This document shows, in pieces, positions 1 to 3,839 of a stretch of DNA of 5,348 bases (position 1 is the first letter of the stretch; every line of letters begins with the position of its first letter). Made by a program: the position numbers and the translations under genes. Source of the stretch: Chloroflexota bacterium. Lineage in GTDB: Bacteria > Chloroflexota > Dehalococcoidia > SZUA-161. Where the stretch lies: NCBI GenBank assembly GCA_003229915.1, contig QIGA01000073.1, positions 1-5,348 on the forward strand, given 5' to 3'. The notes under the pieces are model-generated. The model was not told where the DNA came from. It saw nothing but the letters and a program-made list of their open reading frames with translations, and ran no database searches.

Positions 1-1
1 G

Positions 2-292
2 GGAAGCCTCGATAACACGCTGCGCCTGTGGGACCTGAGAACGGGCGCGTGCCTTCGCATCCTGAAAGGACACGAGGACTGGGTCAGGTCTGTAGCCATC
101 TCTCCCGACGGCAGATACGCTCTGTCGGGAAGTCATGATAGAAACCTGCGCCTGTGGGACTTGAGGACGGGAGAATGCCAGCATATCCTGAAAGGGCACG
201 AGGACTGGGTCAGCTCTGTCGCCTTTTCCCCTGACAGCAGGTACGCTCTGTCAGGGAGCCATGATAATACTTTGCATCTCTGGGAGTTTGAC
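2..292 (+). repeat. Tandem 126-nt WD40-coding repeats
   Basis: Units run 2-127 and 128-253, followed by a partial third unit from 254 to about 292. The first two differ at about 26 of 126 positions by hand count, so they are roughly 79% identical at DNA level. The best-conserved stretches encode LRLWDL and GHEDWV. The array probably continues to the left of the window. Confidence 0.9.
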
Positions 293-754
293 TGGGGATA
301 TGAGTTTCCCGCAGAGGTGGATTGGGGTGAGGGAGCAACTCCGTATCTCGAAATCTTCCTCACGCTGCACACGCCTTACGGCCCTGATGATATCATTCGT
401 CAAGGTAAACCGCTCTGGACAGATGAGGACTTCGCCCAGCTTCTACACGAGCTCTCGCTGCGAGGCTACGGCTGGCTGAGGCCAGCGGGGGTGATGAGAA
501 AGCTTAGCGCGCTTGCCGCTACCCGGGAGGGCAACGGGCTGGGGCCAAGCGCAGGGGGTATGTTTACAAAACCGCGTTTGGACGCGGCAGAGGACCTGGC
601 TGCCATGCACTGCGTTTGTTGCGGACAGCGCTTTCCGGCAGCGGATTTGAACGCGGTGGGGTTTTGTTCGGATTGTCAGAAGTATGTGGGCCGGAAGCCG
701 GATGGGGATGAGCAAGGGTCCTGGTGGAAGAGGCTAACAGGTCGGCATGTGTAG
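2..754 (+). CDS. WD40 repeat protein, C-terminal part (5' end outside window)
   Basis: The frame is open from the first bases to the TAG at 752-754, giving 250 residues of a longer protein. Residues 1-97 are WD40 repeats with a strict 42-residue period: each begins GS.D..L.LW and contains LKGHEDWV and SPD.RYALS. WD40 repeats form a beta-propeller used as a protein-interaction scaffold. After the last LW (about residues 93-94) comes a non-propeller tail containing PYLEIFLTLHTPYG and a GYGWLRP motif; I recall this tail type from multi-repeat bacterial WD40 proteins, but its function is unknown to me. Near the end are C204xxC207 and C222xxC225, spaced as in a zinc ribbon. No signal peptide or catalytic domain can be judged because the N-terminus is missing; an NTPase or kinase domain is often found there in bacterial WD40 proteins. 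The gene converges on the minus-strand operon and is probably unrelated to it. Confidence 0.9.
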   Translation, partial: GSLDNTLRLWDLRTGACLRILKGHEDWVRSVAISPDGRYALSGSHDRNLRLWDLRTGECQHILKGHEDWVSSVAFSPDSRYALSGSHDNTLHLWEFDWGYEFPAEVDWGEGATPYLEIFLTLHTPYGPDDIIRQGKPLWTDEDFAQLLHELSLRGYGWLRPAGVMRKLSALAATREGNGLGPSAGGMFTKPRLDAAEDLAAMHCVCCGQRFPAADLNAVGFCSDCQKYVGRKPDGDEQGSWWKRLTGRHV

Positions 755-842
755 CGAATGCGGAGCCTGCTTTTAGCTGTGCGTCGCCAAGCGTCGGGGA
801 AGGAATCTATGGCTATCTCGGCAGGGCGCAACTTGCTGTTCC

Positions 843-1163
843 TTATTCAGGTCGTGGTGTGATAACCGCCAGGATTGTAGTTCTCTCCATTGCCTTGATT
901 CCATGGGGCACCGTCGGCGGACAGACTACAAAGGCTTGTGGCTCCAGTTCTACGTGGGTCTCCCCAATCAAGACCGTGCCTTTCCCTGCCACACCATAAA
1001 AGATCACTTCGGAACTGCTTTCATGTGGTGATACCTCTTGCCCCGGTTCCAGGCAGAAGAGAACTACCCTGCACCTCTCGGAATCATGGAGCATCTTGGC
1101 TACCATGCGATTGGGATCGAACTCCTGGAATTGAGATAACTGTATTGGCTTAACATCAATCAT
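843..1163 (-). CDS. Small single-domain cupin protein
   Basis: A 106-residue protein with one cupin beta-barrel. Motif 1 is around residues 41-60: G41, H47, E52 and G60 match the G-x5-H-x-H...E...G pattern, but the second histidine is replaced by S49. Motif 2 is around residues 82-87, PPTVPH, with H87 as the expected metal ligand. With H47, E52 and H87 present, a metal site is plausible but lacks one usual ligand. Substrate is unknown; small cupins can be enzymes, sensors or binding proteins. The ATG at 1163 is preceded by an AGGTG-like ribosome binding site about 7 nt away. It is the last gene of the minus-strand run, 19 nt after the DUF542 gene, and ends at TAA 88 nt from the convergent WD40 gene. 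I see no convincing terminator hairpin in 755-842. Confidence 0.85.
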   Translation of the reverse strand: MIDVKPIQLSQFQEFDPNRMVAKMLHDSERCRVVLFCLEPGQEVSPHESSSEVIFYGVAGKGTVLIGETHVELEPQAFVVCPPTVPHGIKAMERTTILAVITPRPE

Positions 1164-1182
1164 CTTGCGTCACCTACTGTAG

Positions 1183-1380
1183 CTATTTGTTTTTCACCGC
1201 TTCATTGAGCGCCTGCAGTAAGACCTCCAGGTTAACTCCATCTCTCGACGCAGTTGTCTTTATGTTTTGTCCCCCACCACAACAGGAGTCCACACGAAAT
1301 TCATTAAAGACCGCTATGCTCTGGGGATAGCTCTTGATGACATCATTGATTATCATGTCTTCAGTTATTTCCAATGGCAC
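1183..1380 (-). CDS. Stand-alone DUF542 (ScdA N-terminal domain) protein
   Basis: A 65-residue protein that is only the DUF542/ScdA_N domain. The hallmark is D31-S-C-C-G-G-G37, preceded by a helix ending SIAVFNEFRV. In Ric/ScdA/YtfE proteins this domain is fused to a hemerythrin diiron domain and takes part in repair of iron-sulfur clusters damaged by nitric oxide or oxidants; the vicinal cysteines are thought to matter for that. Here there is no hemerythrin domain on the same chain, but two hemerythrin genes lie about 2.5 kb away on the other strand. The start is GTG at 1380, supported by an AGGGGG ribosome binding site about 8 nt upstream. It lies 50 nt after the DUF1858 gene and 19 nt before the cupin gene. 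The family is clear; a repair role for this free-standing version is inferred. Confidence 0.9.
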   Translation of the reverse strand: MPLEITEDMIINDVIKSYPQSIAVFNEFRVDSCCGGGQNIKTTASRDGVNLEVLLQALNEAVKNK

Positions 1381-1430
1381 TTGATTTACCCCCTCAAAGA
1401 TAAATTGCTAGAGGCGGTGACTTTGCATAC

Positions 1431-1640
1431 CTACTCCAGCTCATTAAGCTCTTTAACTATCAACTCAGGGTCAGCGCCATGCATCATGGCCCCGAAGGCG
1501 ATAGACTCCATATTTATGCCAGGGCAAGTGAAGCACCCGCTGCCGAAGTACTTCTCAATCACCTTCTCCGCGCCGGGATGTTTGGAAATCACCTCTCCAA
1601 TGTTCATGTCCTTGTGAAAGCCTGAAGTCGTCTTTTCCAC
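1431..1640 (-). CDS. DUF1858 domain protein with CxxC motif
   Basis: A 69-residue protein matching the DUF1858 pattern: K-D-M-N-I-G-E-V-I near the start, then a G35-C-F-T-C-P-G41 cysteine pair, then a helical end rich in ELNELE. DUF1858 domains are small predicted disulfide or redox domains found alone or fused to hybrid-cluster-type and nitrogen-metabolism proteins; the biochemical role is not established. A GTG at 1649 is in frame, but it lies inside the ribosome binding site, so I choose the GTG at 1640, 8 nt after GGAGG. The domain resembles DUF542 in size and layout (helix, cysteine motif, helix), and the two genes are adjacent. The protein is probably soluble and cytoplasmic, since it has no hydrophobic segment. 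Confidence 0.87.
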   Translation of the reverse strand: MEKTTSGFHKDMNIGEVISKHPGAEKVIEKYFGSGCFTCPGINMESIAFGAMMHGADPELIVKELNELE

Positions 1641-1644
1641 TGAA

Positions 1645-1656
1645 ATCACCTCCTTT
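1645..1656 (-). promoter_or_regulatory. Near-perfect Shine-Dalgarno, fixes DUF1858 start
   Basis: On the minus strand this reads AAAGGAGGTGAT, fully complementary to the usual 16S rRNA 3' end. It is the strongest ribosome binding site in the window. It overlaps the GTG at 1649 and is 8 nt (from GGAGG) before the GTG at 1640, which decides between the two starts and suggests high translation of this gene. Confidence 0.8.
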
Positions 1657-1683
1657 TCTGTGGCAATAAGTTCTTATAAAGGA

Positions 1684-1857
1684 CTATGGGAAACAGCCCA
1701 ACTGGCAACTTGAGATCTTTATCCCAAGCTTATCTGCGGTCTCACCTACTTCCCGTAGTCCGACCTTTAGTTCTTTGGCAATCTTAAAAGCGCCAGGGCA
1801 AGGTAACTGGTCATCTACCAAGGACGAGGTTATCTTCTCTTCAAGTTCAGCACTCAT
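1684..1857 (-). CDS. 57-aa cysteine-containing orphan protein
   Basis: Reading the minus strand from ATG at 1857 to TAG at 1684-1686 gives a 57-residue protein. AAGGAG lies 9 nt before the ATG, and the gene starts 5 nt after the stop of the upstream membrane protein gene, so translational coupling is likely. Residues 18-23 read LPCPGA, residues 24-48 look like two amphipathic helices of helix-turn-helix type (AFKIAKEL, REVGETADKLGI), and the end has S-C51-Q-L-G-C55-F. C20, C51 and C55 could form a metal or redox site. I have a general memory of similar short proteins ending in a CQLG motif in anaerobes but cannot name the family. Possible roles are a small DNA-binding or metal-binding adaptor. 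The strong ribosome binding site, tight spacing and non-random composition argue for a real gene. Confidence 0.78.
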   Translation of the reverse strand: MSAELEEKITSSLVDDQLPCPGAFKIAKELKVGLREVGETADKLGIKISSCQLGCFP

Positions 1858-1862
1858 TACGC

Positions 1863-2267
1863 TCAGCTCCTTATCGGGGATATAAGTGTTCTTAACATAT
1901 TGTATACGAAAAGGTACATCGACAGGGCCAGAAGTGCGCCAAAGGCCGCCTGAACATAGCGTAGATTTACCGCCGTATAAGCGTCCACAGTGAGCATCAC
2001 GAGCAGACCAACCAGCCCAATGTTAGCCAACCAGAATTGCCACCAAGCCATGACCTCGCTATAAAGCGGCCTCCCTCGAAAACGCGGCAGGATGTGATAG
2101 GCAACGCCGAAGATGACAAACGTAACGAAACCCACCAGATTGAGATGGGCGTGCACCGTGCGCAGCACTCGTATCTCAGGAACGATGAAGAAGAAGACTC
2201 CCAAGGTAGTGCCTATCAGCAGGTATATCATCCCGGCGCTGATGAAGCTGATGGTTGTCTTGCTCAA
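1863..2267 (-). CDS. Short four-helix heme-copper oxidase subunit I-like membrane protein
   Basis: A 134-residue protein with four predicted membrane segments, roughly residues 7-29, 40-61, 75-95 and 102-126. The second helix carries V-H39-A-H41-L-N-L-V-G and G-V-A-Y-H58-I-L-P-R-F, which resembles the low-spin heme region of cbb3-type oxidase and NorB nitric oxide reductase subunits. It is far shorter than those catalytic subunits (about 450 residues or more, 12 helices) and has no sign of the binuclear-centre histidines. It may therefore bind a heme, or sense or pass electrons, but is unlikely to be a complete oxidase. The start is TTG at 2267, chosen because GGAGG lies 9 nt upstream (2277-2281). 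It follows the CxxC protein by 18 nt and precedes the 57-aa gene by 5 nt. The family resemblance is fairly clear; the function is inferred. Confidence 0.82.
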   Translation of the reverse strand: MSKTTISFISAGMIYLLIGTTLGVFFFIVPEIRVLRTVHAHLNLVGFVTFVIFGVAYHILPRFRGRPLYSEVMAWWQFWLANIGLVGLLVMLTVDAYTAVNLRYVQAAFGALLALSMYLFVYNMLRTLISPIRS

Positions 2268-2285
2268 GTTATCTTTCCTCCATCA

Positions 2286-2441
2286 CTAGTGTGCGCCGTG
2301 GATGAGGCTGGGCAGGCACTGGACGCAGACCCATACCTCCTTTCCTTGATCCACTCCGCTAAGCAGAATCCTTTCCTCGCTTTTCACGCCACAAAGAATG
2401 CAGCTTTTGATGCCAGCCGAAGGTTGTGCTTCCTCAGCCAT
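2286..2441 (-). CDS. 51-aa zinc-ribbon-like protein (CxxC...CxxC)
   Basis: ATG at 2441 to TAG at 2286-2288 encodes 51 residues. A perfect AGGAGG (2449-2454) lies 7 nt before the ATG. The protein has C14-I-L-C17-G and V-C39-V-Q-C42-L-P, two CxxC knuckles 21 residues apart, which is zinc-ribbon or rubredoxin-like spacing. It ends LIHGAH, with two histidines. No membrane segment is seen. It sits between the ferredoxin (38 nt upstream) and the heme-oxidase-like membrane protein (18 nt downstream), so it may bind metal and assist an electron-transfer partner. The exact family is not recognised. The length rules out a classical rubredoxin fold with its usual CPxCG sequences. Confidence 0.8.
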   Translation of the reverse strand: MAEEAQPSAGIKSCILCGVKSEERILLSGVDQGKEVWVCVQCLPSLIHGAH

Positions 2442-2479
2442 TGTATATCCTCCTAGCCTAGATTCCTAGCTCGAATTTC

Positions 2480-2692
2480 TCAGGAATGGGATTTCACTAA
2501 AATTATCTCAAAGAAGCATTTTATAGCATCGGAGGGGCACAAGGCCTCGCAGTCTGTACAGTAATTGCAGTCCTGGGGTCTGACTATGATCGCTTTCCCC
2601 TTCACTAACTCCACGGCATTTGTGGGACACAATACGACGCAGTCTCCACAACCCGTGCACTTCGCGAGATCTTTTTCAGGTATCGTCCCCAC
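2480..2692 (-). CDS. 2x[4Fe-4S] ferredoxin
   Basis: A 70-residue bacterial-type ferredoxin. Two complete cluster motifs are seen: C12-x2-C15-x2-C18-x3-C22-P and C42-x2-C45-x2-C48-x3-C52-P. Each cluster takes three cysteines from one motif and the fourth from the other, so the protein should carry two low-potential [4Fe-4S] clusters and act as a soluble electron carrier. An extra C59 follows the second motif, and the C-terminal tail (residues 60-70) is hydrophobic then basic. The start is GTG at 2692; the nearest ribosome binding site, AAAGGAG, is an unusually long 13 nt away, so the exact start is less sure than the gene. It is the first gene of the minus-strand operon, downstream of a predicted promoter and Crp-type site at 2747-2790. 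Confidence 0.92.
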   Translation of the reverse strand: MGTIPEKDLAKCTGCGDCVVLCPTNAVELVKGKAIIVRPQDCNYCTDCEALCPSDAIKCFFEIILVKSHS

Positions 2693-2746
2693 CGTAGAAT
2701 GACCACTCCTTTCGCCAGCCTTGGCTGTCTCGTATAACCTGTGTTA

Positions 2747-2752
2747 AGTATA
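2747..2752 (-). promoter_or_regulatory. Candidate -10 box of the ferredoxin operon
   Basis: TATACT on the minus strand, a five-of-six match to TATAAT. It predicts transcription starting near 2740, about 48 nt before the GTG of the ferredoxin gene. No good -35 box is seen. Instead the palindrome at 2775-2790 is centred about 42.5 bp upstream of this start, as in class II Crp/Fnr-activated promoters. The position is inferred from sequence only. Confidence 0.5.
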
Positions 2753-2774
2753 GGTCTATGCCGGACCTCGTGTA

Positions 2775-2790
2775 TACGACTTTTGTCGGA
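2775..2790. promoter_or_regulatory. Crp/Fnr-type operator before the ferredoxin operon
   Basis: TACGA-CTTTTG-TCGGA, a 5-6-5 palindrome of the Crp layout with inner arms CGAC/GTCG. Fifteen bases (2774-2788) recur exactly, inverted, at 3542-3556. It begins between the ferredoxin promoter and the end of the regulator gene, ending 3 nt from that gene's TAG. The half-site differs from TGTGA (Crp) and TTGAT (Fnr/DNR). Confidence 0.65.
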
Positions 2791-2793
2791 AAT

Positions 2794-3474
2794 CTAGATG
2801 ATTCCCTTTAGCTTCTCAGTATCTACCACAAGAATGCGCTGACCTTCGATCTTGATGGTGCCTGCGTTCTCCAGGGTTTTCAGAGCTCTGCCGATTACGT
2901 CCCGAACGGACCCTACCATTGCGGCCATGTCAGCCTGGGTCAGGCGAGGCACGGGCGTGGAACCACCCTCGACCACTGCCAGTTCCAAGAGGATTTTCGC
3001 TAGCCGACTGACTACCTGGCGGAAGGAGAGATCCTCAACCAGCAGGGTAAGATGACGTAGTCGAGTAGCGAAAAGTCTGATGATAGCGAGGGCCGCCGGG
3101 CAATCGGCCACCAGAGACAGCACTGTCTGTTTGGGTATAATGCAGACCGTGGAAGGCCCCATGGCCGAAGCACTGGCTGGATTGGGACCACCGTCGAAGA
3201 CAGGAACATCATTGAAGGTGTCACCGGGGTTAGCGATGAGCAACACCTGCTCTTTGCCGTCGCGGGAGCTCTTGAAAACGCGGATCTGTCCCGACTCGAC
3301 AATGTATAGCCCCTGGCACGGCTCTCCCTCCAAGAGGAGGATCTCTCCTCTGGCAAAAGACCGCACCAGTATCTCTTTCTCGATTCGCGCTATTTCTTCA
3401 CTACCCAAAGCGGCGAAGTAAAGCAAAGAGCGCAAGAAATCGACTCGCGAAGGCATTTCGCGGCTTTCTCTCAT
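2794..3474 (-). CDS. Crp/Fnr-family transcriptional regulator
   Basis: A 226-residue protein of normal family length. Residues about 20-135 form the cyclic-nucleotide-binding-type sensor barrel (GEILLLEGE, YIVESGQIRVFK, then PGDTFNDVPVFDGGPNPASA), followed by the dimer helix (about 138-165) and a winged helix (about 175-225) with LTQADMAAMVG and the recognition helix S-V-R191-D-V-I-G-R196. The cAMP-binding GE...R-S/T signature of Crp is replaced by FNDVP...NPAS, and there is no N-terminal cysteine cluster as in Fnr, so it probably senses neither cAMP nor oxygen through an iron-sulfur cluster; heme/NO or another ligand is possible. The frame stays open back to 3858, but that extension is low in domain content, covers the operator at 3540-3555 and overlaps the divergent gene. 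ATG at 3474 is preferred; ATG at 3456 is the alternative. Neither has a strong ribosome binding site. Confidence 0.92.
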   Translation of the reverse strand: MRESREMPSRVDFLRSLLYFAALGSEEIARIEKEILVRSFARGEILLLEGEPCQGLYIVESGQIRVFKSSRDGKEQVLLIANPGDTFNDVPVFDGGPNPASASAMGPSTVCIIPKQTVLSLVADCPAALAIIRLFATRLRHLTLLVEDLSFRQVVSRLAKILLELAVVEGGSTPVPRLTQADMAAMVGSVRDVIGRALKTLENAGTIKIEGQRILVVDTEKLKGII

Positions 3475-3494
3475 AGCTGGCTGCCTGCTTTTCG

Positions 3495-3500
3495 ATTTTA
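3495..3500 (-). promoter_or_regulatory. Candidate -10 box of the regulator gene
   Basis: TAAAAT on the minus strand, predicting a start near 3488 and a very short leader before ATG 3474. The palindrome at 3540-3555 would then be centred near -59.5, close to the class I Crp position (-61.5). This suggests autoregulation, but the promoter call is tentative and no clear -35 box is present. Confidence 0.35.
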
Positions 3501-3539
3501 ACACGGTTGAAGAGCTGTGCATATGCGTTTGTACAGTTA

Positions 3540-3555
3540 TGCGACAAAAGTCGTA
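3540..3555. promoter_or_regulatory. Second Crp/Fnr-type operator, in the divergent intergenic region
   Basis: TGCGA-CAAAAG-TCGTA, the inverted counterpart of the site at 2775-2790. It shares 15 consecutive identical bases with that site and the same 5-6-5 layout. It lies 66 nt upstream of the regulator start and about 285 nt upstream of the plus-strand fusion gene, so it could act on either or both. Confidence 0.65.
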
Positions 3556-3573
3556 TCCATCGCGGCAAGCAAC

Positions 3574-3579
3574 TATTAT
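3574..3579 (+). promoter_or_regulatory. Candidate -10 box for the hemerythrin genes
   Basis: TATTAT on the plus strand, predicting a start near 3586. The right arm of the operator at 3540-3555 occupies the -35 region, with its centre near -38.5, roughly where a class II activator binds. If used, the transcript would have a leader of about 250 nt that includes the hemerythrin remnant. I see no better promoter closer to 3840. Confidence 0.35.
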
Positions 3580-3598
3580 CTTAAGCGTAGATTGCTGA

Positions 3599-3799
3599 GT
3601 TGAAGAATGCCCAAGGGATGGTGGCGAAGACCGAGCAGTTGTGGCCACAGAGATATATGAAATCGGCAGCCACTTAGCTACACTGTTGCGAGGGCATATT
3701 GAGAAAGAGAACACTTCTCTTTTGCCCATAGCCCGAAACCTGCTGGCGGAGGAGGATAATGGCGAAATCTCCAGCAAACTGCCATCGCTAAGCGCCTGA
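3599..3799 (+). pseudogene. Hemerythrin-domain remnant (C-terminal part only)
   Basis: The frame opening at 3599 after a TGA and ending at TGA 3797-3799 reads as the last third of a hemerythrin (HHE) domain: a helix with EIYEIGSHLATLLRGHIEKE, then NTSLLPIARNLLAEED. The H-I-E-K-E-N...L-P pattern matches the conserved H-x3-E iron-ligand segment before the final helix. There is no ATG; the only candidate start inside is GTG at 3641, without a ribosome binding site. The first two helices with their iron ligands are missing, and I find no trace of them in the other plus-strand frames upstream. It lies directly before the hemerythrin fusion gene and downstream of a candidate promoter. The most likely origin is the 5'-truncated relic of a third hemerythrin gene; a short translated peptide cannot be excluded. 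Confidence 0.6.
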
Positions 3800-3839
3800 G
3801 CGGATAGATGGTTAAGACTGGAAACAAGGAGAGATAGAA

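Noticed and set aside
161..163. TTG at 161 as start of the WD40 gene
   Set aside because: The same repeat pattern continues in frame upstream to base 2, so this is an internal codon of a longer gene.
755..842. Bidirectional terminator between the convergent WD40 and cupin genes
   Set aside because: I looked for a hairpin with T-tracts on either strand and found none convincing.
724..999. Open frames opposite or overlapping the cupin and WD40 genes
   Set aside because: These have no recognisable domain or ribosome binding site and overlap well-supported genes in other frames, so they are chance open frames.
1183..1640. DUF1858 and DUF542 as one frameshifted gene
   Set aside because: Each has its own stop, start and strong ribosome binding site, and both are complete domains separated by 50 nt.
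1666..1677. Inverted repeat ATAAG-TT-CTTAT between the 57-aa gene and the DUF1858 gene
   Set aside because: It has only 5-bp A+T-rich arms with a 2-nt spacer, no T-run and no second copy. It is too weak to call a terminator or operator.
2452..2469. Three copies of CCTAG just upstream of the 51-aa gene
   Set aside because: The units are too short and unevenly spaced, and one overlaps the AGGAGG ribosome binding site. Probably chance.
2777..2788. CGAC-TTTT-GTCG as a transcription terminator after the regulator gene
   Set aside because: A 4-bp stem without a following T-run would not terminate, and the exact copy upstream of the regulator fits an operator better.
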